This document shows positions 15,961 to 25,497 of a stretch of 64,000 bases of DNA, in pieces. Every line of letters begins with the position of its first letter. The first letter of the stretch is position 1. Origin of the DNA: Clostridium isatidis (GTDB lineage Bacteria > Bacillota > Clostridia > Clostridiales > Clostridiaceae); contig NZ_CP016786.1 in assembly GCF_002285495.1 (NCBI RefSeq), positions 2,492,501 to 2,556,500 of the forward strand. Reading direction: 5' to 3'. The notes beneath the pieces are model-generated. The model saw nothing but the letters and a program-made list of their open reading frames with translations. It had not been told where the DNA came from and did not search any database. The position numbers were made by a program, and so were the translations under genes.

Positions 15961-18060
15961 CTATATAATATTTATTACTGATAATCTATGAAGAGCTCTA
16001 GTTGCCATAATATATTTTATTAAGTTATCTGTATCCTTATCGAAATTTACAATAATGGCAGCATCAAATTCTAATCCCTTTGCAAAATATGATGGTATTA
16101 TAACTTTCCCGCCCTTATATATTATATCTTCATTTTTAAAAGCAATAATATTAGTATGCTTTTTTAATTCTGGTGCTATTATTTCTAAATCATTTTTATC
16201 TTTGGTTATTATTGCAACATTTTCATACTCTTCCTCTTCATAATCTTGCAATAAATTTAATAACACTTCTATTAAATCTTCTTTATCATCCTTTGGTACT
16301 GATGTTTCTAAAACATCAAACTCTCCTTTTCTTACAAAAGGTACTACTGAATTTTCATCTAGGAACTTATTTGCATATTCCATAATTTGATAGGTTGATC
16401 TATAGCTTTTATTAAGTTCAAATAATTGATATAAATCATCAAATAATTCATTTAGTCTAAGCATTGCTGGTACTTCCTCTGCTCTGATTAATCTCTGATT
16501 AGCATCCCCAACAATAGTATAGCTTCTGCATCCTGTAAATTCTTTTAATACAATAAATTGAAGCATATTAAAATCTTGAGCTTCATCAATAACTATATGC
16601 TTTATTTCAGTACTTGATTTTTTCCCTTCAAGTTTAATCATCAAATATAAAATTCCAGCTAAATCTAAATATGATAACTCATTTACCTTCATAAAGTCCT
16701 TATATATATCTACAACACTTTCATTTTCTATCCAAGATGAAATTTCATCTTTAGATTTCATAACTTCGCTAATAATATCCCTTATTGCTAATCTTCTTCT
16801 ATATTCAATATTATTTTCTTGTATTCTTAGTTCTTCTTCTGTTAGTTTTTCTCTTTCTTCTTTAGCTCTTAAATTTATTTTTCTTACTTCTTCATCTCTT
16901 CTATCTTTAATTTTTGAAATAAGCACTCTCTTTATTTTCTGGCTTCTTTTAAATATAGGCATATATTCGTAATATTTATTAAATAGTTCTTTTATTTCTT
17001 CTTCTGAAACAATTTCTTCCTTCATGAATGTGACAGATCTAATTTTAAAGTAGTTATTTTCAATATCTTTAACTTTTTTATCTAATTGATCAATAAATTC
17101 TTCTGAAGATTTATATTTTACTTCTTTTATAAGCTCTTCATTTCCATTAATAACTTCTTCTAAATAAAGAGTTTGACTTTTTATAAGTTCGTTTAAGCCA
17201 ATTTCTTTATAAGCATATGAGCTAAATGTTTCATTTGATACTGCTCTTTCTCCTAAATTAGGAAGAACTTCTGATATATAATCCATAAATATATCATTTG
17301 GTCCTAAAATAAGAACTTTATTTTCTAACTGTTTTCTAAAATTATACAGCAAATAAGCTACTCTATGTAAAGCAATTGTAGTTTTTCCCGAACCTGCAAC
17401 TCCATTAACTACAACAACCTTATTTCTATCAGCTCTTATTATCTCATCTTGTTCCTTCTGTATTGTAGTGACTATATCCTTTAATTTTTCTCCTGATTTT
17501 GAAGATAAAACTAATTGTAATATTTCATCTTGAATATTTAAATCAGAATCAAAATAGCCCTCTAACTTTGATTTTTTTATTATTAACTGTCTTCTTGATG
17601 CTATTTCTACATCAACTTCTCCTAGTGGAGTATTATAACTTGTCTTTCCTAACATACCTTTATAAAATAATGAAGCTACTGGAGCTCTCCAATCTACTAT
17701 TACTGGCTCAAAACTATGATCTTGATTAAGACCATATCTACCTATGTAAATTTCCTCCAAAATTCCATCCTCTATAAAGCCTATTTTCCCAAAATAAGGT
17801 GCTTCTTTTAATTTTACTAATTCTAATAATCTTTTATCTATTGTCCTATATAATTCCTCAACTATATATCTTTCATGATCAAAATACTCAATAACTCTAT
17901 CTTCATCATCCTCATATTCTTCTATAAACTTTTTTCTGCTATCTAGAATCTGTTCTGATACATCTTTTCTCTTTTCTATATATTTAATAGTTTCTTCATT
18001 TATGATGTCTATAGTATCCTTTAGGTGCCTTTCTTCTTTTAAGAATTCAAATTTGTCCAA
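15961..18060 (-). CDS. helD: RNA polymerase recycling motor HelD
   Basis: This 699-aa SF1 UvrD-like ATPase, in the HelD family, releases RNA polymerase from stalled or post-termination DNA complexes. It has an N-terminal coiled-coil arm (about residues 1-70). Walker A NGVAGSGKTTIALHR lies at about 222-236, the split helicase core carries a second charged coiled coil (about 380-420), Walker B/DEAQ appears in HIVIDEAQDFN, and SYRSTYQIMEYAN follows. The protein starts with TTG, 7 nt after GGGGG. It lacks a separate nuclease domain, unlike AddA/PcrA-type relatives. It ends the run lysA-lepB-ftsH-helD but is separated from ftsH by its own terminator region. Confidence 0.9.
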   Translation of the reverse strand: MDKFEFLKEERHLKDTIDIINEETIKYIEKRKDVSEQILDSRKKFIEEYEDDEDRVIEYFDHERYIVEELYRTIDKRLLELVKLKEAPYFGKIGFIEDGILEEIYIGRYGLNQDHSFEPVIVDWRAPVASLFYKGMLGKTSYNTPLGEVDVEIASRRQLIIKKSKLEGYFDSDLNIQDEILQLVLSSKSGEKLKDIVTTIQKEQDEIIRADRNKVVVVNGVAGSGKTTIALHRVAYLLYNFRKQLENKVLILGPNDIFMDYISEVLPNLGERAVSNETFSSYAYKEIGLNELIKSQTLYLEEVINGNEELIKEVKYKSSEEFIDQLDKKVKDIENNYFKIRSVTFMKEEIVSEEEIKELFNKYYEYMPIFKRSQKIKRVLISKIKDRRDEEVRKINLRAKEEREKLTEEELRIQENNIEYRRRLAIRDIISEVMKSKDEISSWIENESVVDIYKDFMKVNELSYLDLAGILYLMIKLEGKKSSTEIKHIVIDEAQDFNMLQFIVLKEFTGCRSYTIVGDANQRLIRAEEVPAMLRLNELFDDLYQLFELNKSYRSTYQIMEYANKFLDENSVVPFVRKGEFDVLETSVPKDDKEDLIEVLLNLLQDYEEEEYENVAIITKDKNDLEIIAPELKKHTNIIAFKNEDIIYKGGKVIIPSYFAKGLEFDAAIIVNFDKDTDNLIKYIMATRALHRLSVINII

Positions 18061-18103
18061 GGTAAATCCCCCTTTAAATTTTAGATACTGATTTAACTAA
18101 TAA

Positions 18104-18132
18104 AGAGTGTAGCAAATTATTGCCAACACTCT
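18104..18132 (-). terminator. Terminator after ftsH
   Basis: AGAGTGT...ACACTCT with an inner GCAA/TTGC stem lies just after the ftsH stop and before helD on the coordinate axis. On the - strand the tail is TTTATTAGTT, so it may be leaky. Confidence 0.5.
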
Positions 18133-18144
18133 CTATTATATTAT

Positions 18145-20040
18145 TTACTCCTCTACAAGTTCTTGCTTTTCTTCTTTATTTTCTTTACTTTTTTTATTTC
18201 TTAATTCTGGATATTTTTCACAAACAAAATCCATGAATTCATCGCCAAAGATAGTTTCTTTCTCTAATAAATATTCGGCTATCTTATCTAAAAGATCTCT
18301 ATTTTCTTCAAGAAGTTTTTTTGTATTTTCATGACAAGTTTTAATAATTTTTAAAACTTCCTCATCTATCATAGTAGAAGTTTGTTCACTGCATTCCCTA
18401 ACTGCTCTACCATCTAAATATCTATTTTGAACAGATTCTAAAGCCATCATATCAAATTTTTCTGTCATTCCATAAAGAGTTACAATACTTCTAGCTGTTT
18501 TAGTTGCTCTTTCAATATCATTTGAAGCTCCTGTAGTAATCACATTAAATACTACTTCCTCTGCAGATCTTCCACCTAACATAACCATTATTTGATTTAT
18601 TAATTCTTCTTTTGATACTAAGTATTTTTCTTCTTCAGGTAACTGCATAGTATACCCTAAAGCTCCCATAGTTCTTGGAACTATAGTTATTTTGTGAACT
18701 GGATCTGCTCTTTCTAGTAGTGCAGCTACTAAAGCGTGCCCTACTTCATGGAAGGCAACAATTCTTTTTTCTTTTGGTGAAAGAATTCTATCTTTCTTTT
18801 CCTTACCTGCTATTATAACTTCAACAGCTTCCCTTAAATCTTCCTGCATTACTACATTTCTACCTTGTTTAACAGCTCTTAAAGCTGCTTCATTTACCAT
18901 ATTGGCTAAATCTGCACCTACAGCGCCAGGTGTACTTTTTGCTATTTCTTCAAGATTAACATCTTCACCTAGTTTTACATCCTTTGCATGCACTTTTAAT
19001 ATATCTATTCTTCCCTTTAAATCTGGTCTATCTACTATAATCCTTCTATCAAATCTTCCTGGCCTTAGTAGGGCTTTATCTAAAATTTCCGGTCTATTTG
19101 TAGCACCAAGAATAACTATTGCCTTTGTAGAATCAAAACCATCCATTTGTGTTAATAATTGATTTAAAGTCTGCTCTCTTTCATCATTAGTTTGAAGTTG
19201 TGAATCTCTGCTTTTTCCTATTGAATCTATTTCATCTATAAATATTATACAAGGAGCATTTTTTTCTGCTTCTTGGAATAGATCCCTTACTTTAGCGGCT
19301 CCCATACCTGCAAACATTTCAACAAAATTTGAACCTGAAATTGATAAAAATGGTACATTAGCTTCACCTGCTACTGCCTTTGCTAATAAGGTTTTACCTG
19401 TTCCTGGCGGCCCTACTAATAAGGCCCCTTTAGGAAGCTTAGCCCCAATCTCTACATATTTTTCGGAATGATTTAAATAATCTATTATTTCTTTTAATGA
19501 TTCTTTTGCTTCATCTTGACCAGCTACATCATCAAAGGTAATTTTAATATCCTTTTCTCTATATACCTTTGCATTACTTTTTCCAAACTTCATCATTGAT
19601 GAGCCACCCATTCTGCCTCCCATTTTAGAAAAGAAAAACCTCAATAAAAAGAAGCATATTACAGGGGCTACTACCCAAGTAAGTATAAATTCTGTCATAA
19701 AATTATTTTGAACTGTTTTTGCGGTAAATTCTATATCATTTTCAATTAATAACTCTACTAAATTATCATCCCCCACATTACCTGTATATAATAATTTACC
19801 ATTATTTCTTTCACTATTTTCTTTAGGAATAATGTCTATTTCACTAGACGAAATAACAACTCTTTCAACTTGATTTGTTTTTATCATTTCTATAAACGCA
19901 CTATAACTAATTTCTTGTGTTGTAATAAAATTTTTTGTTGTGCTGAATATATATATCAATATAAATGCAGTTATTGCATACCAGAGTATATAATTTTTAT
20001 TTTTATTATTTTTATTTTCTCCTGTGTTTTTATTTTGCAT
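18145..20040 (-). CDS. ftsH: ATP-dependent zinc metalloprotease FtsH
   Basis: This 631-aa membrane-anchored AAA+ protease degrades misfolded membrane proteins and regulatory targets. Two transmembrane helices (ILWYAITAFILIYIF near the N-terminus and LTWVVAPVICFFLLRFFF) flank a short external domain. Walker A GPPGTGKT, Walker B IIFIDEID, the second region of homology ATNRPEILDKALLRPGRFDR and the zinc site HEVGH are intact. HEVGH replaces the more usual HEAGH but keeps HExxH. The highly charged C-terminal tail (KSKENKEEKQELVEE) is typical. It follows lepB by 23 nt. Confidence 0.96.
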   Translation of the reverse strand: MQNKNTGENKNNKNKNYILWYAITAFILIYIFSTTKNFITTQEISYSAFIEMIKTNQVERVVISSSEIDIIPKENSERNNGKLLYTGNVGDDNLVELLIENDIEFTAKTVQNNFMTEFILTWVVAPVICFFLLRFFFSKMGGRMGGSSMMKFGKSNAKVYREKDIKITFDDVAGQDEAKESLKEIIDYLNHSEKYVEIGAKLPKGALLVGPPGTGKTLLAKAVAGEANVPFLSISGSNFVEMFAGMGAAKVRDLFQEAEKNAPCIIFIDEIDSIGKSRDSQLQTNDEREQTLNQLLTQMDGFDSTKAIVILGATNRPEILDKALLRPGRFDRRIIVDRPDLKGRIDILKVHAKDVKLGEDVNLEEIAKSTPGAVGADLANMVNEAALRAVKQGRNVVMQEDLREAVEVIIAGKEKKDRILSPKEKRIVAFHEVGHALVAALLERADPVHKITIVPRTMGALGYTMQLPEEEKYLVSKEELINQIMVMLGGRSAEEVVFNVITTGASNDIERATKTARSIVTLYGMTEKFDMMALESVQNRYLDGRAVRECSEQTSTMIDEEVLKIIKTCHENTKKLLEENRDLLDKIAEYLLEKETIFGDEFMDFVCEKYPELRNKKSKENKEEKQELVEE

Positions 20041-20063
20041 AGTTTCTTCCTCTCATTTTAAAT

Positions 20064-20609
20064 TTATTTTATTTTTCCAAATTCACTGAAAGGATATACT
20101 TTTATTTGGGCTTTCCCTTGAATATCCTCACCATCTATATAAGGATTTTTCCAATATCTCGAGTCTTTTGAAACAAGTCTATTATCACCTAAAAAGAAAT
20201 ACTTTCCTTCAGGAACTTCATATTCTCCATTGAATTTATCTGGAGTTCCTATGTAATCCTCCTCTAATTTCTCTCCATTTACATAAACTATTCCATTTTC
20301 AATTTTAATTTTATCTCCTGGCAAACCAATAAGTCTTTTTATTAAAGATTCACCTAATTCATCAGAATAAAAAACTAAAATATCTCCCCTCTTTAATTTA
20401 TCTAAATTATAGACCTTTGTAACAAAAAGTTGATCATCTACATTTAAAGTTGGTACCATAGATTCTGAAGGTATTAATACCTTAAAAGTTAAGTATTTAT
20501 TTATAAGAAAAGCTATTACTATCGCCAAACCTATTGGAACTATCCAATCTGTAAAGAAGTTACCTTTATTATTCTTATCTATCTTCCTTTTATTCACTTT
20601 ACTTTCCAT
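20064..20609 (-). CDS. lepB: Type I signal peptidase
   Basis: This 181-aa membrane protease removes Sec and Tat signal peptides. It has one N-terminal helix (IVPIGLAIVIAFLINKYL). The catalytic Ser is in PSESMVPTL, the Lys in SLIKRLIGLPGD, and YFFLGDNRLVSKDSR is box E. It is the short Gram-positive form. Its place just before ftsH couples protein export with membrane quality control. Confidence 0.95.
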   Translation of the reverse strand: MESKVNKRKIDKNNKGNFFTDWIVPIGLAIVIAFLINKYLTFKVLIPSESMVPTLNVDDQLFVTKVYNLDKLKRGDILVFYSDELGESLIKRLIGLPGDKIKIENGIVYVNGEKLEEDYIGTPDKFNGEYEVPEGKYFFLGDNRLVSKDSRYWKNPYIDGEDIQGKAQIKVYPFSEFGKIK

Positions 20610-20744
20610 TTATTTATAACTCCTTCATTATTATTTTCTTCTACTTTATAAACTATTTATTCCCTTTTAATCAAGAAATAAATCATCTTTATCCTTTATT
20701 TTTCCTTACAACTTAGTATAACATATTTAAAAATTAAATAAATA

Positions 20745-20767
20745 GCCCATAATAACAAAAAATGGGC
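20745..20767 (-). terminator. Terminator after lysA
   Basis: GCCCAT and ATGGGC stem; on the - strand followed by TATTTATTTAATTTT. Confidence 0.6.
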
Positions 20768-20808
20768 AAATAATTATACACTTACCCACTTTCCAATTCA
20801 ATATATTT

Positions 20809-22101
20809 TTATATTTCATTTAATAAAAGTTCTTCAAAACTTTGTCTTTTAACTACTATCTTCGCTTCTCCATCTCTCACAAATACAACTGCAGGTCTTA
20901 AATTTTTATTATATCCACTTGCCATTGAAAAGCCATAAGCACCAGTAGATGTTACTGCTAATATATCCCCACTTTCTGCTTTCTGAAGCTTTATATCCTT
21001 TATTAATACATCTCCAGATTCACAACATTTTCCTACCACTGTTACTAAATCCTCAAAGGGCTCATTTGCCTTATTTACAATTATAGCTTCATATTTAGCA
21101 TCATATAAAGCTGGTCTTATATTATCAGTCATTCCTCCATCTACAGCTATATACTTTCTAATATTAGGTATTTCCTTTATTGAACCTACCTTATATAAAG
21201 TAGTTCCTGCATTCGCAACTATAGATCTCCCTGGCTCAATAGTTAATATAGGCTTTTTTATTGATAATTCTTTACAAACTTTATCAACCCTATCCAGTAT
21301 AGCAGCACAATAGTAACTTATATCCTTAGGATTATCTCCATCTGAATAATAAACTCCAAATCCTCCTCCTAAATTAAGTTCTTCAATTTCATGACCAGTT
21401 TCTTGTTTTATTTCTTTTATAAGCTTCAACATAATTTCTGCAGCATCACCGAAAGGTTCATTATCGAATATTTGAGAACCTATGTGGCAATGTAATCCAA
21501 CAAGATTTAGATTAGAAAGCTCTAAAGCATTTTTTATTGAATTCATTATTATATTATCAACTGGTGCAAAACCAAATTTAGAATCTATCTGTCCAGTTTT
21601 AATATAATCATGAGTGTGTGCTTCTATTCCTGGAGTTATTCTTAAATATATCTTTTGTACTTTTCCATATTTCTCTGCAATTTCATTTATTTTTTTCATT
21701 TCCCATAAGTTATCAACAATAAACCTTCCAACTCCGAGTTTAACTCCAAGTTCAATTTCTTCTTCTGTTTTATTGTTTCCATGAAAATAAACTTTTTCCA
21801 TGTTAAAGTTTGCTTTATATGCTGTGTAAAGTTCTCCGCCTGATACAACATCTAAACAAAGACCTTCTCTATCTATAATTCTACACATTTCTAAGGTTAG
21901 AAAGGCCTTTCCAGCATAAGCTACTCTATTATTTTCTTCTTTTACTTTAAAAGCCTTATAATATTCCCTACATTTATCTATTATTAGCTTTTCATCCATA
22001 ACATATAATGGTGTTCCAAAATTTTCAGCTAAATACTTAGCTTCTAGCCCAGCAATTTTTAAATTATTTCCTTCTATTTTACTTGCCCCAAATAATTTCA
22101 T
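20809..22101 (-). CDS. lysA: Diaminopimelate decarboxylase
   Basis: This 430-aa PLP enzyme makes L-lysine from meso-diaminopimelate. The PLP lysine lies in VAYAGKAFLTLEM, followed by LGGGFGVYY, EPGRSIVANAG, and CCESGDVL, in which the conserved active-site Cys comes from the partner subunit. The ATG at 22101 lies 8 nt after GGGGG and gives MKLFGASKIEGN; the open frame to 22116 starts at a TTG that overlaps this site. No lysine riboswitch precedes it, in contrast to the amino-acid transporter at 51-54 kb. It lies 64 nt after the TIM-barrel gene. Confidence 0.95.
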   Translation of the reverse strand: MKLFGASKIEGNNLKIAGLEAKYLAENFGTPLYVMDEKLIIDKCREYYKAFKVKEENNRVAYAGKAFLTLEMCRIIDREGLCLDVVSGGELYTAYKANFNMEKVYFHGNNKTEEEIELGVKLGVGRFIVDNLWEMKKINEIAEKYGKVQKIYLRITPGIEAHTHDYIKTGQIDSKFGFAPVDNIIMNSIKNALELSNLNLVGLHCHIGSQIFDNEPFGDAAEIMLKLIKEIKQETGHEIEELNLGGGFGVYYSDGDNPKDISYYCAAILDRVDKVCKELSIKKPILTIEPGRSIVANAGTTLYKVGSIKEIPNIRKYIAVDGGMTDNIRPALYDAKYEAIIVNKANEPFEDLVTVVGKCCESGDVLIKDIKLQKAESGDILAVTSTGAYGFSMASGYNKNLRPAVVFVRDGEAKIVVKRQSFEELLLNEI

Positions 22102-22164
22102 AATAAATTCCCCCAATTATATATTTATTTGCAAATCTTATATATTGCTTATTGCTATACATTA

Positions 22165-22842
22165 TTAATATTGCTCTCTATACTTATCCATTAAGTCCCC
22201 CATTACATCTCCAGATGGAGGTGGAGTATAGGTTATTGCATTTGCCCCAGCTTCAATTGTTCTCTTTATAGTTTCTTCTGTTGGTCCTCCTGTTGCTATA
22301 ATAGGAAAGGTTGGCAATTCTTCTCTTATCCTTCTTACTATATTAGGAGTGTTTTTTCCTCCAGAAACATTTAAAATAGTTGCCCCAGCCTGTATTCTCT
22401 CTTTTATATTTTCATTCTCCGAAATTACTGTAACTACTACAGGGATATCTATAGTCTCTCTTATCTTTCTAACTATATCATTTGATGTCGGAGCATTAAC
22501 TACTACTCCCATAGCGCCTTTAAATTCAGCATCTAGAGCCAAATTAACAACTCTTTTTCCTTGAGTAATACCACCGCCTACACCACAAAAAATTGGAACA
22601 TCAGCAGCTAATAAAAGTGCCTGTGTTATGAGGGGTTGAGGTGTAAAAGGATATACTGCGATAATGGCATCAGCATTTGTATTTCTTATTACCGCCACAT
22701 CAGTTGTAAAAAGCAATGATTTTATTCTTTTACCGAATATTTTGATTCCACTGCAATCTCTTATACAAGAAGGTACTTCAATCACATGACTTCTTAAAAT
22801 TCCCTTTATCTCTGGTACTATTTTTGGCTTTTTTGGCTCCAT
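22165..22842 (-). CDS. TIM-barrel protein of unknown function
   Basis: This 225-aa protein reads as a (beta/alpha)8 ribulose-phosphate-binding type barrel. Repeated strands include IPVVVTVIS, ATILNVSGG and FPIIATGGPTEET. The C-terminal phosphate-binding pattern is GGPTEETIKRTIEAGANAI, with PPPSGDVMGDL at the end. Two cysteines in PSCIRDCSG near residue 27 are notable. It is the kind of protein often auto-annotated as a hydrolase in clostridia; I would not assign a reaction. It lies just upstream of lysA and may be cotranscribed, but no biosynthetic link is evident. Confidence 0.6.
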   Translation of the reverse strand: MEPKKPKIVPEIKGILRSHVIEVPSCIRDCSGIKIFGKRIKSLLFTTDVAVIRNTNADAIIAVYPFTPQPLITQALLLAADVPIFCGVGGGITQGKRVVNLALDAEFKGAMGVVVNAPTSNDIVRKIRETIDIPVVVTVISENENIKERIQAGATILNVSGGKNTPNIVRRIREELPTFPIIATGGPTEETIKRTIEAGANAITYTPPPSGDVMGDLMDKYREQY

Positions 22843-23088
22843 TCTTAACCCTCCTATTTATAAAACTCAATATAAAATCATCTCATAAGATATCACTATA
22901 TTAATTAATTATATTATTTTTTTCATAGTTTTAATTTAATTATACTATACTATTAATAATGTCATCAATCTTTATGGGATTATATAATTTTATAAAAATA
23001 ATTTGAATTTATCAATACTATTTACAATAATTTAAATTATCAACTTTAGATAGTCTATTAGTAGTTTTGGATGGTCTATAATAATAAA

Positions 23089-23114
23089 AAAATAAAGTGC
23101 TTTGCACTTTATTT
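23089..23114 (-). terminator. Terminator overlapping the Nudix gene end
   Basis: AATAAAGTGC-TTTG-CACTTTATT-type stem with flanking A and T runs. The Nudix stop codon (23109) lies in the stem. Confidence 0.7.
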
Positions 23115-23600
23115 TTTTATTTCAATTATCTTTTTAACAACCCTTAGTCCAATTTCATCTTCCTTCATTTCATTTAAAGCATTTGATAGCTTGCTCCAGC
23201 CCATACCTTCAACTTCATCTGATTTTTTTATTTCTCCTGAAACATAATCCGCCATAAAGGTTATCATTAATATTTCCTTATCTTTTACATAATCTGATCC
23301 CAAATATGTAATGTTATTTACTTCTATTCCTGATTCTTCTCTTACTTCTCTTTCAACAGCTTCTTCCGCTGTCTCATTATTATCTACATATCCTGTTAAT
23401 AATACCTTAGAATTTTTATATATGTAACTTTGTTTTAATAATAATATTTCGTCACCTTTTACTACTGCAACCATTATACATGGTTTTGGAGTATCAAAAA
23501 ACATCATATCATCTTTAGAACAATAAGGAACCCCTCCTTCATCCCAACTATATCTTTCTTCTAATTTTCTACCACATAAGGGACAAAATTTATATTTCAT
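23109..23600 (-). CDS. Nudix hydrolase with N-terminal zinc ribbon-like motif
   Basis: This 163-aa protein hydrolyses a nucleoside diphosphate linked to another group. The Nudix box is complete: G-x5-E-x7-REVREESGI. The N-terminus CPLCGRKLEERYSWDEGG and PYCSKDD resembles the zinc ribbon of NudC-type NADH pyrophosphatases, although the second CxxC is reduced to one Cys. The protein is much shorter than E. coli NudC, so NAD(H) is only one possible substrate. GVPYC and CIMVAVVKGDEILLL are consistent with the compact NudC-like group. Confidence 0.85.
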   Translation of the reverse strand: MKYKFCPLCGRKLEERYSWDEGGVPYCSKDDMMFFDTPKPCIMVAVVKGDEILLLKQSYIYKNSKVLLTGYVDNNETAEEAVEREVREESGIEVNNITYLGSDYVKDKEILMITFMADYVSGEIKKSDEVEGMGWSKLSNALNEMKEDEIGLRVVKKIIEIKK

Positions 23601-23659
23601 ACTACACCTCTTTAAAGAATTAACAATTATTATATAACAATTAATAATTTCTAGCTATG

Positions 23660-24355
23660 TTATAATATTACACTAATTGGATCTTTAATTTCAATTCCAT
23701 CCTTATAAACCTTACAATTATAGGCTAGTATATCTACTGAATTTTCCTTAGCTAATTTTAATGCTTCTGCAAACTTTTTATCAGTAATATCATTAGGTGA
23801 AAATACTTTGACATCTTCTAACTGAATCAAAAATAGAACGCCAGCACCATAACCTTGATTTTTAGCTTCTATAAGCTCTAAAATATGTTTTGTTCCTCTT
23901 TCTGTAGGAGCATCTGGAAATCTACAGTGTCCATTTTCTTCTAAAGTTACACCCTTTACTTCTAAATAATAAATTTCTTTTTCATCTTCTGTTGATAATT
24001 TAAAATCGAATCTACTTTTCCCAAAAGTCTTTTCCTTATTAATTTGGCTATATTTTTTTAAATTATCTATTTTTCCATTAATTAATGCTTCATTAACAAC
24101 CTTATTTGGAATTTGGGAATCTATATTTATTAACATTTTCCCCTTCATTGCTGCAATTAAATCATATTTAGTTTTTCTTGTAGGATTAAGTTCTTCTCGC
24201 AAAAAGATCTTTGTTCCCTCTTTTAATATTTCTTTGCATCTACCTGTATTAGGTACATGAACTGTAATTTCTTCATTATTTAATTTTACTAAAGCATTAA
24301 ATCTATTAAGACGAGTTATAAATAATCCTTCATAGATATTTTTATCATATTTCAT
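23660..24355 (-). CDS. sfsA: SfsA family DNA-binding/sugar fermentation stimulation protein
   Basis: This 231-aa protein contains the SfsA pattern: RFNALVKLN near the start, HVPNTGRCKEIL, then SRFDFKLS, YYLEVKGVTL and RFPDAPTERGTKHILEL. The E-x-K part of the last motifs resembles a restriction-endonuclease-type active site, and the cellular role is unclear. The ATG at 24355 follows GGAG by 6 nt. The longer frame to 24379 is rejected, because its first codons form the purine-rich ribosome binding region. Confidence 0.92.
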   Translation of the reverse strand: MKYDKNIYEGLFITRLNRFNALVKLNNEEITVHVPNTGRCKEILKEGTKIFLREELNPTRKTKYDLIAAMKGKMLINIDSQIPNKVVNEALINGKIDNLKKYSQINKEKTFGKSRFDFKLSTEDEKEIYYLEVKGVTLEENGHCRFPDAPTERGTKHILELIEAKNQGYGAGVLFLIQLEDVKVFSPNDITDKKFAEALKLAKENSVDILAYNCKVYKDGIEIKDPISVIL

Positions 24356-24405
24356 ACATTTCTCCTTCTCCTTTTTCAACTTTTAGACAATTTATCTAAA
24401 TATTT

Positions 24406-24719
24406 TTATCCACAATTTTTAATATAAACTAATTTATCCACATCACATATTTTAAAAAAAGCTTATTTTTTAAGAATTTTTGAGTTTTAATAGCAACTTA
24501 TCCACAGAAATTATCCACATTTTGTACAAACTGTTCATAACTCTTTTTACTATTAATTTTATTCTAAATTTTATATTTTACATTATACTACATAATTCAT
24601 TGTTATTCTAAATAAAACATTATATTGTTACAAACATTCATTCTTTTCATATATCTTGTGTCAATAGTTTTTTTGACTTATCAACACATTTTAGATGATT
24701 GTCCACATTTTGTGGATAA
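24406..24719. promoter_or_regulatory. DnaA-box cluster
   Basis: Five perfect TTATCCACA boxes occur in 314 bp: 24406-24414, 24434-24442, 24498-24506 and 24511-24519 on +, and 24711-24719 on -. Near matches TTATCAACA (24678-24686) and TTGTCCACA (24699-24707) fill the right side. The whole 450-bp interval between sfsA and the rubrerythrin gene carries no supported gene and is very AT-rich. DnaA binding is inferred from the consensus; whether it acts as a titration site, a transcription control or an initiation site is open. Confidence 0.8.
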
Positions 24720-24764
24720 CTTTCCACACTTTCAACAATTATTAAATTCTTAATTAACAAAAAT

Positions 24765-24802
24765 AAGAGCCTTATAAACTCTATAAGGTTTATAAGGCTC
24801 TT
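24765..24802 (-). terminator. Terminator after rubrerythrin
   Basis: AAGAGCCTTATAAAC and GTTTATAAGGCTCTT form a perfect 15-bp stem, followed on the - strand by ATTTTTGTT. Confidence 0.85.
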
Positions 24803-24806
24803 TATT

Positions 24807-25397
24807 TTAGTAGTTTTCTGTAAATACTTCAAAATATGATTGTGGATGTAAACATGCTGGACATGCTTTTGGAGCTTCTTCTCCTTCATAAATATATCCA
24901 CAGTTTAGACATTTCCATAGAACAACTTCATCTTTCTTAAACACTTTTCCTTCTTCTATATTTTTAAGAAGTTTATTGTATCTTCTTTCATGCCTATTTT
25001 CAACTTCTGCTATTTTTTCATAAGCTGCCGCTATTTCTGGAAAACCTTCTTCTCTTGCTATTCTAGCAAATTCAGGATAGTCATGTGCCCATTCTTCATG
25101 TTCTCCAGCTGCTGCTGCCTTTAAATTTTCTAATGTATTATCAGCATAATATGCTACTGGATATGAGGCATTAATTTCTATTGGTTCTCCTTGAAAGTCA
25201 TTTACTAAGAATTTATAAAATCTCTTAGCATGCTCTTTTTCTTGCTCAGCAGTTTCTAAAAATATGTTTGCTATTTGTAAATATCCTTCTTTTTTTGCAA
25301 CACTAGCATAATAAGTATATCTTGTTCTAGCTTGAGATTCTCCCGCAAAGGATTTCATTAAATTTTCTGCAGTCTTAGTTCTCTTTAAACTTTTCAT
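24807..25397 (-). CDS. rbr: Rubrerythrin
   Basis: This 196-aa protein is a peroxidase that reduces hydrogen peroxide in anaerobes. The ferritin-like diiron domain shows FAGESQARTRYTYY, ETAEQEKEHAKRFY, AAAGEHEEW and AEVENRHERRY. The C-terminal rubredoxin-type domain binds iron through CLNCGYIYEG and CPACLHPQSYF. The ATG at 25397 gives the usual MKSLKRTKTAENL start; the upstream GTG overlaps AAGGAG. The gene is monocistronic, and its promoter region lies downstream of fruA. The DnaA-box cluster lies beyond its terminator. Confidence 0.96.
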   Translation of the reverse strand: MKSLKRTKTAENLMKSFAGESQARTRYTYYASVAKKEGYLQIANIFLETAEQEKEHAKRFYKFLVNDFQGEPIEINASYPVAYYADNTLENLKAAAAGEHEEWAHDYPEFARIAREEGFPEIAAAYEKIAEVENRHERRYNKLLKNIEEGKVFKKDEVVLWKCLNCGYIYEGEEAPKACPACLHPQSYFEVFTENY

Positions 25398-25497
25398 ATA
25401 AACAAACACTCCTTAATTTTTATTATTTAAGTTGTCCACTAATTTAATTTTACAATATTTAGAACAATTAGCAAAGGGAACTAACATTAAATTTCTG

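Noticed and set aside
24406..24719. The DnaA-box cluster as the chromosomal replication origin.
   Set aside because: No dnaA, dnaN, recF, gyrB or rpmH is in the window, so an oriC call is not supported; only the box cluster is reported.
24647..24901. 84-codon open frame on the - strand over the end of the rubrerythrin gene.
   Set aside because: It overlaps rubrerythrin in another frame, has no ribosome site and reads through the terminator and DnaA boxes.
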